The notes: generated from the sequence alone by a model not told the origin. A stretch of 22,500 nucleotides of DNA from Mesostigma viride (GCA_009746045.1 RPFO01000299.1:1787307-1809806); one strand, 5' to 3'; shown: positions 7,441 to 17,831, counted from the first letter of the stretch. Program-made: numbers and translations.

Positions 7441-8560
7441 GGTTGATTCAGATGAGGTCCCTGCTGGTTCCTTGTGGACTGGCCAGCCAGGGAGATATCT
7501 TCTTACATGGTCAGGCCCTTGCCGTGTTGTCTCTTTGATGTAAGAACGAACCTGTTAGGCGACGCAGTGGCCAACATTGGACATACCGCCATATGTTTGT
7601 CTCCGCGATATGATTTTAGCTGACATGCAGAGCACAGACACTGTTGGCGTCATCCGCTCAACCCCTCTTATTCAGACATGGGACCTCGGATATGTAGGAT
7701 TAGTAGCGTTGCCCAGTCGGACATTGTCAAAGACTACGACCCCCCAGTTGTGGGTCCTAGGAAATTTAACAAGCATGATTGTCTCCTTGTTGATAGGCAT
7801 TAATTAATCCTTGATGATAGGCATTGCTTGCGTGCAAGAGTAGCTCGAGGCCCATATTTTAGACTACTAGCTGAGCTGTGGACATACATGTTGTTATTGA
7901 CGTCTTGACGGATATTGACGTCTTGGGGCACCTGACTTCCACTATATCTTCTTTGGGGAATTCAGAGATCCCGGTCCCCCAACATGGACATGAGACTAAT
8001 TAAAATCAATTAATCAATGTCATGAATAGAGCGCGTTCATGACGTTCAGTCATGAACAGAGTCCTAACCTTAAACACATAAGAAAACAATTATGGCGGGC
8101 CATGTGACCAATGTAAGAAGCTTAGCCCCCAAACATATTGTTGTCTCACGTAATGAATCACTTGCTGATCAACAAATCGATGATTATCTCATAGGCACAA
8201 TGTACCTCTGACCATCATTGCTGGCCCATGCATGCATGCACCAATGGCAGCCTACATGACACATACATCGCTTATTTGCCATGTAAAAAATGCGACAAAG
8301 TGTCCATATAGGTACTCATAGATTAGCACAAATTCCTTAGCACGATGTGGACAACTTTACTTAACGGTGAAAGCCTGTCTCGCCCTTATTGCCTTGAGGG
8401 TTCCCGGCGATAGGTCCTGTCTGTTGGTCGACATTTTTCTTTTGCAGCTGGCCATCGTCGGTAGGTATGAATGATCTCGATGCTAGCAATTACGATGATG
8501 ATACCCGAGGTAGTCTATACCTAGGATCGAGAGCTTCTTCTTGTATGGCAATGCCGGCAG
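7441..8560. other. No recognisable gene
   Basis: Moderately AT-rich sequence with only short chance open frames. Small items seen: an 8-bp perfect inverted repeat gtcatgaa / ttcatgac at 8019-8026 and 8036-8043, a following near-copy of the gtcatgaa motif, and an alternating tgcatgcatgca patch near 8228. I cannot assign a function. Confidence 0.5.
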
Positions 8561-9145
8561 TTAACTATTACTCCGAATAAAGAGTTAAGAGGTTGGCCCT
8601 CGGCAGTCGGCATGGCGATCACGGAGCGATGACGGGGCGATGACGGGGCGATGACGGGGCGTTGACGCGCGTGATGAATAGGATCTGTTTGACAGGCGGC
8701 GGCTATTGGTAATATAGATTGTTGATTAAGAGAAGAGTTTAGATGTTGGCCCGTGGGCGATGACGGTGACGGCGTCACCGTCATCGCCCTCGACGGGCGT
8801 CATGAATACGACCTTTTTGATATGCGGCGGCTATTGGTAATATAGGTCGTTGACTACTACTCCGAATACAAATGTAAAGAGTTAAGAGGTTGGCCCTCGG
8901 CTGGCTCGGCATGGCGATCACGGGGCGATGACGGGGCGATGACGGGGCGTTGACGCGCGTGATGAATAGGATCTGTTTGATATGCGGCAGCTATTGGTAG
9001 TATAGGTCGTTGACTATCACTCCGAATAAAGAGTTAACAGGTTAAGGCCCTCGGCCGGGCGATGACGGGGCGATGACGGGGCGTTGACGCTCGTGATGAA
9101 TAGGACCTGTTTGATAGGCGGCGGCTATTGCTAATATATAGGTCG
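8561..9145. repeat. Four diverged tandem repeats of alternating length
   Basis: Units begin at about 8561, 8725, 8854 and 9014, with lengths of about 164, 129, 160 and 131. Each has a variable block of gcgatgacgg motifs, a conserved tgatgaata segment, a ctattggtaatatag segment and an end close to gtcgttga. Units 1 and 3 carry an extra tccgaataaagagttaag / ggcatggcgatcac portion. Unit 2 carries a 35-bp palindrome (8755-8789) in place of the gcgatgacgggg run. Confidence 0.85.
8755..8789. repeat. Perfect palindrome, 17-bp arms
   Basis: The arms gggcgatgacggtgacg and its exact complement are separated by one base. It would form a strong hairpin or cruciform. It is made of the same gcgatgacgg units as the neighbouring repeats, with the right half inverted, so it probably arose by local inverted duplication. 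Confidence 0.9.
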
Positions 9146-9148
9146 GAT

Positions 9149-9769
9149 ATTTGTGTACCACCCCCCTCCTTCCCACGGCAGGTACGCAGCGACCCGCTGT
9201 TGTCCTGGCTGCAATTGTGTATCACTTGTACGGTATTTGTGTATCACTTGTAGCGTATTTGTGTATCACTTGTCCTCCTTCCCACGGCAGGTACGCAGCG
9301 ACCCGCTGTTATACTGGCGGCAGTTGTGTATCACTTGTAGCGTATTTGTGTATCACTTGTCCTCCTTCCCACGGCAGGTACGCAGCGACCCGCTGTTGTC
9401 CTGGCTGCAATTGTGTATCACTTGTACGGTATTTGTGTATCACTTGTAGCGTATTTGTGTATCACTTGTCCTCCTTCCCACGGCAGGTACGCAGCGACCC
9501 GCTGTTGTCCTGGCTGCAATTGTGTATCACTTGTACGGTATTTGTGTATCACTTGTAGCGTATTTGTGTATCACTTGTCCTCCTTCCCACGGCAGGTACG
9601 CAGCGACCCGCTGTTGTCCTGGCTGCAATTGTGTATCACTTGTACGGTATTTGTGTATCACTTGTAGCGTATTTGTGTATCACTTGTCCTCCTTCCCACG
9701 GCAGGTACGCAGCGACCCGCTGTTGTCCTGGCTGCAATTGTGTATCACTTGTACGGTATTTGTGTATCA
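9149..9769. repeat. 109-bp minisatellite array, left part
   Basis: The marker cctccttcccacggcagg starts at 9165, 9274, 9361, 9470, 9579 and 9688, giving periods of 109, 87, 109, 109 and 109. Within each unit a 22-bp subunit (ttgtgtatcacttgtacggta and close variants) recurs three times. The 87-bp unit lacks one subunit. Open frames through the array (84-135 residues) are by-products of the repeat: the period is not a multiple of three and the frames drift. Confidence 0.95.
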
Positions 9770-9777
9770 CTTGTAGC
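9770..9777 (+). repeat. 8-bp target-site duplication, left copy
   Basis: cttgtagc directly left of the element end CAGTG; the identical octamer lies at 10752-10759 directly right of CACTG. The octamer belongs to the minisatellite subunit, so the pre-insertion sequence is recognisable. Confidence 0.93.
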
Positions 9778-10751
9778 CAGTGTTTTTTTTAAGGTTTTCG
9801 TTACTAGTGGCGCTAGGCCACTTGTGGCGTTTCGAACTATGAAAACTTCAGTTTACTCGGCCAATGTGTGGCTTTAAGCCAATTAAAATTGGGCTTGGCA
9901 CGGCCACGTGTGGCGGGCTGGCTTTTTGGTGCAGCAAATGACCCTACCGGCAGCGGGGTCAGCGCGGCGCGGCGCCGTACTGGCATTCCAAGTTCAAAGT
10001 AGTTCAGAACAGTATGTTTAATTATCTTAAGTTCAAACTAGTAGAATTTATTAGAATCATTCACGCCTTAAGTTGGGTTCACGCCTGAAGTTGGGTTGAC
10101 CAAAAACCTCGAACCCAACTTAAGGCGTGAATGCCTGTACACAAGGCGGGCGAGCGTCTCCGTCTCAGGCATCGGCGCCGGGCGTACTTGGTAAATTAAC
10201 AACAACGATTACCACTACAGCCACTGCTTAACAAAACGATTACTGAAGTGCCGAAAGTCGAAACACATAGTCAATGCAATGCAGTACAGTACTGTATGGC
10301 TGGCGAGTGACTGGAACTGAGGCGCCAGCCGCCAGGCCGCCAGCCAGCTGAAGCCAGAAAATGCACACAAGCTGCAGTCTGCACAGTGCACTCTGGTCTC
10401 TGGCAGCGGGCCACTTGCCACTTGGCACTTGGCCGGGCTCTACGTACATGCACTATGCAGTCAGTAAGTCAGTCAGTCATAGTAATACTCATAGTAGTTC
10501 TAGTACTAGGGAGGCTTGTGGCGGAACGCCGGCCGGAAGACCGGCTGACACCGCCAATTGTGGCGTAGCCTGTACTAGAGTGAACTTCAGGCACGGCCAC
10601 CCTGTGGCGAAACGAAACTACAAAGTAGAACAGCACGGCCAAATTGTGGCTTCTTGGGTGCCCTGTCCAAGTGGGTGGCACCGCCACATTTTGCCAAAAA
10701 AAGTGCCACACCGCCACATTTGGCGGTGTATCGCCACTAAAAAAAACACTG
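9778..10751. mobile_element. Non-autonomous hAT-like DNA transposon, 974 bp
   Basis: The ends are perfect 14-bp terminal inverted repeats: CAGTG followed by eight T and A on the left, and the complement on the right. The element is flanked by an exact 8-bp duplication (cttgtagc) of minisatellite sequence. An 8-bp target duplication with CAGTG-type ends is the signature of the hAT superfamily. No transposase is encoded: the longest open frames have no recognisable domain and run into flanking repeat. Near both ends are several imperfect palindromes of the form GGCCAC-n-GTGGCG, likely transposase-binding sites. A 23-bp inverted repeat lies inside. It must have moved using a transposase encoded elsewhere. 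Confidence 0.88.
10058..10133. repeat. 23-bp perfect inverted repeat inside the hAT-like element
   Basis: Arm 10058-10080 (cattcacgccttaagttggg plus ttc) is exactly complementary to 10111-10133. The 30-base spacer holds a third, imperfect copy (acgcctgaagttgggttgac) in the same direction as the left arm. It would form a strong stem in RNA or single-stranded DNA. Confidence 0.92.
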
Positions 10752-10759
10752 CTTGTAGC
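10752..10759 (+). repeat. 8-bp target-site duplication, right copy
   Basis: Identical to 9770-9777 (cttgtagc) and immediately followed by gtatttgtg, the expected continuation of the interrupted minisatellite. Confidence 0.93.
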
Positions 10760-10891
10760 GTATTTGTGTATCACTTGTCCTCCTTCCCACGGCAGGTACG
10801 CAGCGACCCGCTGTTGTCCTGGCTGCAATTGTGTATCACTTGTACGGTATTTGTGTATCACTTGTACGGTATTTGTGTACCACCACCCTCC
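10760..10891. repeat. 109-bp minisatellite array, right part
   Basis: Resumes the array interrupted by the hAT-like element: one more cctccttcccacggcagg block followed by three 22-bp subunits. The array edges match: atttgtgtaccacc followed by ccctcc occurs at 9149-9169 and 10871-10891 with one difference, so both borders of the original array are present. Confidence 0.9.
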
Positions 10892-12287
<1,396 letters not shown>

Positions 12288-12355
12288 TCCCACCCCCCGC
12301 TCTCTTGTCCCTCCCGCACCCCTCCTCTCTCTTTCCCTTTCCCTTGGCTGTTGAG

Positions 12356-12429
12356 AAGGACTGGGGTGAAAAATCCAGACCGTTGGTGGCTGCCTTCAAG
12401 CAGGAAGTTTCAAGGATCAACAAGTTTTT
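12356..12429 (+). CDS. Possible orphan internal exon, weakly SPX-like
   Basis: Just right of the CT tract, ctgttgag is followed by an open frame reading [18 protein letters not shown] then SRINKF. It runs to a GTGAGC at 12430-12435 that fits a 5' splice site; read through, the frame hits TGA at 12431-12433. The pattern F-x3-EV-x-RINKF resembles the conserved helix of SPX domains (FxxxLExELxKVNxFF), which bind inositol pyrophosphates. The match is short. The 3' splice site would end in GAG or AAG, which is uncommon. A second good donor, AAAG/GTGAGT, lies at 12461-12470 in a different frame. No flanking exons were recognised. Confidence 0.2.
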
Positions 12430-12470
12430 GTGAGCTGTCTCATATGGTCACTGCTGCGACAAAGGTGAGT

Positions 12471-13009
12471 TATCTTGTTTTTCATGCAATTTTTTTGCTG
12501 TAGCTAGGTAAGCCGGCCGTTTTGTACTCCTCTTTCTTTTGCTCTCACGATTATTCTTGTTGTGGTTTATATGGTCCCGTTAAGTGGCATGCATTATCAT
12601 TATCCACATTAGTGTGAGAAACCATCAGCAGTGTTGTAGCTTGCATCTACAACAACAGTTTTTGCTGCCGCCACCACTGCTATTACCAACATAAAGTCAT
12701 TCTTGCTTTCTAAGCACTCTTTTTCCTCTTGGGCTGTTGGTTGGGATACCAGCCACCCTTGCACGCATAAATTCAAGCACCGGGTGCATGTGAAAACACA
12801 ACCAAGGCAAGAATGTCCCCCTATCGCAATATCCCACCCACGCAACGCACCCAATGCAGCAAGAATGGGACCACCTTGTTGCCATGAGCTCTAGCACCGT
12901 AGCCACCTCTAGCTTTCTACTGTTCCCGTCCATCCTTATTTACACTGGCTGCTTTGCTTGCATTTCTGGCTCAGTGCCAGTTTGCACTTGCTAGCTTGCT
13001 AAGACAATA
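12471..13009. other. No recognisable gene
   Basis: Only short open frames with no domain motifs. If the 12356-12429 exon is real, this would be intron. The segment is T-rich near 12475-12560. Confidence 0.4.
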
Positions 13010-13420
13010 ATGCAGCTTGCAAACGGCAAGGGCAAGCACCCGGGTAAGAGCAAAGGCAACCGCACGAGCAAAGGAAAGGGAAACTGGAAGAGCAAGCACA
13101 AGGCCAAGGAAAGGATTAAGGCACTTGTGCTTGCCAAAAGGGCAGGCTCAAGGGAAATGACAAGGGCAGGGGCAGGCACAAGGGAAGCGGATAAGGGCAA
13201 GGGCAGGCGCAAGGGAAAGAGATTAGGACAAGTCAAGCACGAGGGAACGGACAAGGGCACGGGCAGGCACAAGGGAAAAGATGAAGACAAGGGCAGGCAC
13301 TAGGGGAAGGATGAGGGCAACGGCAAACACTGGGGATCAAAAGGTAGGGGCAAGGGCAGATGCTAGGGTAACAGTTAGGGCAAAGGCAGGCACAAGAGAA
13401 GAATAAGGGGCCGTGAAGTA
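13010..13420 (+). repeat. Degenerate purine-rich minisatellite with a Lys/Gly-rich open frame
   Basis: Degenerate repeats of gggcaaggg / ggcaggcacaaggga, with spacing about 15-35 bases, run to about 13400. An ATG-initiated frame at 13010-13303 encodes 97 residues almost wholly of Gly, Lys, Arg, Ala and Glu (GKGKHPGKSKGN, then KGKGRRKGKRLG). The composition follows from the repeat, and the frame ends within it at TAG 13301-13303, so I treat it as repeat rather than gene. A basic low-complexity protein cannot be excluded. Confidence 0.75.
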
Positions 13421-13655
13421 TAAGTGGAAATGCGGGTGGCGACATGGGGTTCGATCGGGCCTGCTGATGCAAATGCAGATTTCAACTGCAGTGACAAACT
13501 CAAGCGTAGACATAGGCAACGACAAATTCCTTGCATGCGTGCCTTGCTCTTCACCGGCTGGCTCGTTTGCTAGTTGTCTAACAGTTTCTACCGATAAACA
13601 TCACTTGCCATTGTAAGGTCTGCCTTGCTGCCGTGCTAGTGGGTAGCTGGGTGAT

Positions 13656-13870
13656 CGTGCTTGTTCCTTGTCAAGGGAGGGATGCATGTGGAGTAGGTGG
13701 GTGGGTGTGCTTGTTCCTTGCCAAGGAAGGGATGCACAAAGGTTAGATAGGTGCACGTGCTTGTTTCTTGTCAAGGGAGGGACGCACAAAGGGTAGGTGG
13801 GGGCACATGGTTGTGCCTCGTCAAGGGCGGGATGCACGAAGGGTAGGTGGGGGCATGTGGTTGGTCCTTG
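13656..13870. repeat. Minisatellite with an exact 50-bp period, about 4.3 copies
   Basis: Unit starts (cgtgcttgttccttgtcaag and variants) are at 13656, 13706, 13756, 13806 and 13856, each exactly 50 bases apart, with substitutions but no indels between copies. The minus-strand 104-residue open frame across it (13601-13915) is a by-product. Confidence 0.93.
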
Positions 13871-14600
13871 TCTTTTCACCGCCCAAGCGATGGCGATGTA
13901 GCATGCATTATACATTTATTCGTGCATTAAAAATCACTTTCCTTACAAGCGGCCTTAGCCGACTCCATCTGCCGTTGCCATTTCTCCGTATTGCATTGTC
14001 CGGACACGGTTTTTGTGTCGCAGGTCTTCCCCCGTAAAGGCACAAGCTGCCTGCGCGCGGAATTCTGTGCAGACACCTCGGTTTCCAACACGACGGCATC
14101 CCGCACATATCGAGCTCTGGATGTACAACATCTTCCCCCGGCGCACTTGCTCCCGGATGGAGCTTCTGTGCGGTGCCGACATCCCCGGAGCTGTCCTAAG
14201 CACTGCATGGAAACAGTATTTCAAGCCACGAAGAGAAGCCACGACTTTGATATTGACTTGATATTGTCGTCAGAAGACTTGATATGCTCTTTCTGTGAAG
14301 GCGTTGGATTTTTGTGCATGACATGTAATCCTGCATGTAATAATGAAATGGTTTATGAAATAGAAACTTGTCTTGCATGAGCCTTGCTGCAAATGCCATT
14401 CATTTTTATTTTTTTTTCCGGGTAAATGGGTGTTAGGGGTTAGGTTGACCGAAATGATAAGTGAAATTCCTTCAGTGAAATTCTAAGTGACATGCGTACT
14501 GCAATTCAGAACGACATAGCGACATGATAGTGTAGTACCGGTAGTGTACGCGAGAAGCATACGACGTCGTAACCTACGGGACCGAGTACCGGGATCGTAA
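13871..14600. other. No recognisable gene
   Basis: An open frame at 13991-14380 (129 codons, plus strand) has scattered cysteines but no spacing I recognise and no upstream support. A patch at 14428-14444 (gggtgttaggggttagg) faintly resembles telomere repeats but has only two imperfect units. Unassigned. Confidence 0.4.
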
Positions 14601-14619
14601 ACTACCAGGTGGTAAATTA

Positions 14620-14725
14620 CCGTACGTACATTACCACGTCGGAATCTTACCACGTCGGAATCTTACCACGTCGGAATCTTACCACGTCGGAATCTTACCA
14701 CGTCGGAATCTTACCACGTCGTAAC
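14620..14725. repeat. 16-bp tandem repeat
   Basis: The unit ttaccacgtcggaatc recurs about six times (14631 onward) with perfect copies in the middle and decayed copies at the right (ttaccacctcgtaac, ttacggcgtgggatcg). Related taccac / ggtaaatta words continue to about 14860. It may lie within, or just outside, the 3' LTR of the chromovirus. Confidence 0.9.
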
Positions 14726-14822
14726 TTACCACCTCGTAACTTACGGCGTGGGATCGTAGGTGGGATCTCAGCGATAACTTACTGCGTGGGATCGTAGGTG
14801 AGATGTATATAGTAAGAATGAG

Positions 14823-14860
14823 CCGAGGCGTAATTTACCACCTGGTAATTTACGCCTCGG
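14823..14860. repeat. Near-perfect inverted repeat, 18-bp arms
   Basis: ccgaggcgtaatttacca and tggtaatttacgcctcgg are separated by two bases and have one mismatch in the arms. It shares taccac / ggtaa words with the neighbouring tandem repeat. Confidence 0.9.
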
Positions 14861-15099
14861 ATCCTTTTTACCACCCTCGGACGAAAAGTATAGTGTATGG
14901 CTATTTAGAATAGCGCCTTAATGATTGAGAATGAATGCGAAAGACCTTTGACTTCCTATGCGTCACAGCGCACGATGGTGGCTTAAGAATACTTGTCACA
15001 CAATACGAATAAGCTCAAACCCGGAAAACCGGTTTCGTATATTACAATGTCACCACACATATTAAAACACTCAATGCGGGAAGACTTACACCCAGTAGG

Positions 15100-15619
15100 C
15101 GAGGGATTCACACTCGAGCCCACAGGAGATTTACACTCCAGGATTAAGCGATGGTAAATAATCTGTAGAGCAACGTGGTAAATTACGATACAAGGTCCGG
15201 ATTGCTGGCATAGCTCGTGCCTTCCTATTTTGTCCCTTCGTCCCCGTTGGTGGCTGCGCCTGGCGCTGCCAACCAGGCATGACGTGAGGTCCGCGGGGAC
15301 GGGCTTCTCGAACCGTCTAGAACACGTTAAAGACCAGTACGGCTAGAGGCCTCTCCTGAAAAATATCCAAATGTCCGTAGGTACCATCATAACGCATGTG
15401 CAGTGCCACTTGGCTGTCCGTAACTCCCGTTCAGGCGCTAGGTCTGCCTACGGCGCAAAGGCCAAGTTCGTCAGCAAAACTTCTACACTTACTTCCACAC
15501 GGATTGCCTCGGCTGCCAACTATACTATGGCCTCGGCACTGGCGCCGGATTACGGTCGGCGCCGATCGACCGGGACGGATAATTTAATACCACAAATGGC
15601 ATGTTGCATCCGTGCAACA
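15100..15619 (-). repeat. 3' LTR of the chromovirus (outer edge unresolved)
   Basis: On the minus strand the LTR begins TGTTGCACGG at 15619, directly after a polypurine tract, which is the canonical position and TG start of an LTR. The first 18 bases form a small hairpin (tgttgca / tgcaaca at 15602-15619). The left boundary given is arbitrary: without the 5' LTR I cannot find where the LTR ends, and it may extend to about 14500. A larger imperfect stem (gtccccg ... cggggac, about 15239-15300) lies inside. Confidence 0.6.
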
Positions 15620-15632
15620 CTCCTCCCCCCCC
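15620..15632 (-). promoter_or_regulatory. Polypurine tract for plus-strand priming
   Basis: On the minus strand eight G are followed by AGGAG and then the LTR start TGTTG. LTR retrotransposons use this RNase H-resistant purine run to prime plus-strand DNA immediately upstream of the 3' LTR. Position, composition and the adjacent TG agree. Confidence 0.8.
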
Positions 15633-16172
15633 AACAAAAGAGGCGGCTACTCCTGTAGCCGGGACTTATAAATGACTGTATACATGGTCACTGTTCCCTT
15701 CCAGGGCACGCATCGATCGTGCCAATTGTCACCGTCCGTTGGCGATGGTTTACGGCGCCGGGCGGTAAGGGCTCGGGCGGTGTCCCCCACGAGTGGAGCC
15801 CCCACGGCCATGCCCGCGCAGAGGTGCGGCCGGGCGTTGACGCCGGTGGACACGCTCAGCCGGCGCGGCCTCAGCCGGCTCGGGAAGAGGCAGGCCATTG
15901 GCCTGGACTAGGGCGGGCTGGAAGGTGAGTTGCCGCTCGCCGGCGCGTGCATCATGGCGTTTGGCCAGGTTGACATCCCGCAGCGCCTCCAGTGGGAAAA
16001 CGCTCAAGAAGGCGGCGAGGAACTTGTGTCGGGTGAGGGACACCGAACCTCCTGTCCAAACGATACCGCACCGAATAACTCGCCCATGGACCCCTGGGGC
16101 GGGGCGGCCTGCATCAAGGCTGCCAATGCACATGCAAGGAGCATTACGCAAAAGGTAGGAGAAGGGCCGGAA
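15633..16172 (-). other. Chromovirus 3' untranslated region between pol and polypurine tract
   Basis: About 540 bases separate the integrase stop from the polypurine tract. A 133-codon minus-strand frame (15750-16151) has no recognisable domain and is Arg/Pro/Ala-rich, typical of chance reading of GC-rich DNA. I do not support it as a gene. Confidence 0.5.
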
Positions 16173-17831
16173 TTATGCCAACCCTGCCCGGGCTTTATAC
16201 TCCTGTAGCAAGCGTGCACAGCCCGTGAGTCCAGCCTCAGCTACCCATGAGTGCTCTAGCTCTGTTTGGGAGAACTTCCACTTAAGGAGGTACTCGCGGC
16301 GGCGGCCTCGATTGCGGTGGGCTACAATGTCCTCGACCTCATCCTCGGGCTCGCCCGTCTCGGGGTTGAACTCCAAGGGGGCGGGTGCCATGACACGACC
16401 TGGGAAGGTGCTCTTGCGGTAAAGCTTCAGCTGGTCAACGTGGAAAACATTGGACTTCAGCTGCCACGAGTCCGGGATGGCGACAGACACCATCACCTCA
16501 TTGAACACCTTCTCCACCAGATACGGTCCAAGGAATAAGGGGCGGAGCTTGACCTTCAGGCTGTCCTCGAACTTGTGCGAGAAGCGGCCTTGGTGGGGGC
16601 CCTCAATTAAAACCAAGTCACCTGCTTCGATTGCAGGGGTGCGCCTGTCCAGGGTACTTTGGACTCGCGCCATGTACTTGGCACGCGCCTGACGTAGGCC
16701 ACTTATGGCGCTGGAATGAGCTTGCACCATCCGTTGTACCAGCTCCCGCGCCCCTGCGACTGTGGAGCGTAGCTCCGTTGTCGTGGTGATGGCTGGGGCG
16801 GTCAAGAGATCGGTGGGGGTAAGGGGATGCCTGCCTGTATCAAGAAAGAACGGGGTATACCCGTGGGCAGAATGGGGGGCATTATTGAGTGAAAACTCAA
16901 TGAATCCCAGCACTTCGTCCCAATTCCTCCCGTCTCGATCCAGGTAGTGCCGCAGTGCCTCTTCCACCACCCGATTCACTCTCTCCACCATGTGAGAAGA
17001 GCTACTGTGATAGGCCGTACCCATAGACAACTTAGTCCCGACGACCTGAAAAAATGAGGTCCAAAATTTCGACGTGAACAGCTTGTCCTTGTCGGTGATA
17101 AATTGTCGGGGCATGCCATGGAGCCGGAACACATTGTTTAGGAACAAGTGGGCACACTCTTCCGCCGTCAGGGTGGCCTTGCAGGGGATTAAATGGCATC
17201 TCCGCGTGAGCCGGTCCACCACTACCAGGATCTGAGCATTGCCCGCCTTGGTCTCTGGCAAGGGCCCAATGAAATCCATCATCACCGAGTCCCAAGGGAA
17301 CATGGGGTCTGGAATTTCCTTTGGAACGCCCTGTTTGCCCGTATTCCGTGGCTTCATGTGCTGGCAGCTGTCACAGGTACTGACATACTCCCGCACATCC
17401 CGAGCCATCTTAGGCCAATAGTAGGACCTCCGGGCCCTCGCTAACAGCCTGTCCTGGCCTTGGTGTCCCCCCAAGACGGAGTCATGTAACTCAAATAATA
17501 CCTCAGCGCGGCATATTTGGGGGACATACAAGCGCCATGAGTCTTGACGGGCCGCCTGGCCACTGACATTCACGTAAAGGAACCCGTTTTGAAACTTGGC
17601 TGGGTAGCCGTCCATGCTCTGAGGGCGGGCAGCTATGGCTTCATTTGCCTTACCCTCAGTGACCGTGAAGCGCGAGATGAGGCGCTCTAGGTCCGAGCTG
17701 ATGACGACCGTTGTTGCAGTATTTGCCAACGTGAATGCCTCTCCAACGGGCTGCATTGGAGGGTAGACTCCTGTCGCCGGCACCATATGGCTGTACGGGG
17801 CCGAAGTCCTTCCCCCCCTGCGGCTGCGCAC
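16173..17831 (-). CDS. Chromovirus integrase with C-terminal chromodomain
   Basis: Integrase inserts the element cDNA into chromatin. Numbering from the GTG at 17831: zinc-binding HHCC (His116, His123, Cys153, Cys156); catalytic core with Asp186 (MMDFIGPLP), Asp247 (FITDKDKLFTSKFW) and Glu283 (VERVNRVVEE), a DD35E spacing; a GPY/F-like segment (LRPLFLGPYLVEKV near 429-442); then a chromodomain from about 496 (EVEDIVAHR, YLLKWK, HSWV) that would target modified histones. The first aromatic-cage position seems to be Asp/Glu and the usual KGY is KFS, so methyl-lysine binding may be altered. The frame is open only from 17837, and the first codons overlap the end of the RT frame. It is one step (-1) from that frame and probably forms part of the same polyprotein. 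Confidence 0.92.
   Translation of the reverse strand: MRSRRGGRTSAPYSHMVPATGVYPPMQPVGEAFTLANTATTVVISSDLERLISRFTVTEGKANEAIAARPQSMDGYPAKFQNGFLYVNVSGQAARQDSWRLYVPQICRAEVLFELHDSVLGGHQGQDRLLARARRSYYWPKMARDVREYVSTCDSCQHMKPRNTGKQGVPKEIPDPMFPWDSVMMDFIGPLPETKAGNAQILVVVDRLTRRCHLIPCKATLTAEECAHLFLNNVFRLHGMPRQFITDKDKLFTSKFWTSFFQVVGTKLSMGTAYHSSSSHMVERVNRVVEEALRHYLDRDGRNWDEVLGFIEFSLNNAPHSAHGYTPFFLDTGRHPLTPTDLLTAPAITTTTELRSTVAGARELVQRMVQAHSSAISGLRQARAKYMARVQSTLDRRTPAIEAGDLVLIEGPHQGRFSHKFEDSLKVKLRPLFLGPYLVEKVFNEVMVSVAIPDSWQLKSNVFHVDQLKLYRKSTFPGRVMAPAPLEFNPETGEPEDEVEDIVAHRNRGRRREYLLKWKFSQTELEHSWVAEAGLTGCARLLQEYKARAGLA

Noticed and set aside
9151-9776. Overlapping 84-135-residue open frames with CITC / HGRYAATRC repeats
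   Set aside because: They are translations of the 109-bp minisatellite; frames drift because 109 is not a multiple of three.
9149-9776. CRISPR-like array
   Set aside because: The whole unit repeats, including what would be spacers; repeats are nested 22-bp subunits and the context is eukaryotic with no cas genes.
14428-14444. Interstitial telomere repeat
   Set aside because: Only two imperfect TTAGGG-like units; too short to separate from chance.
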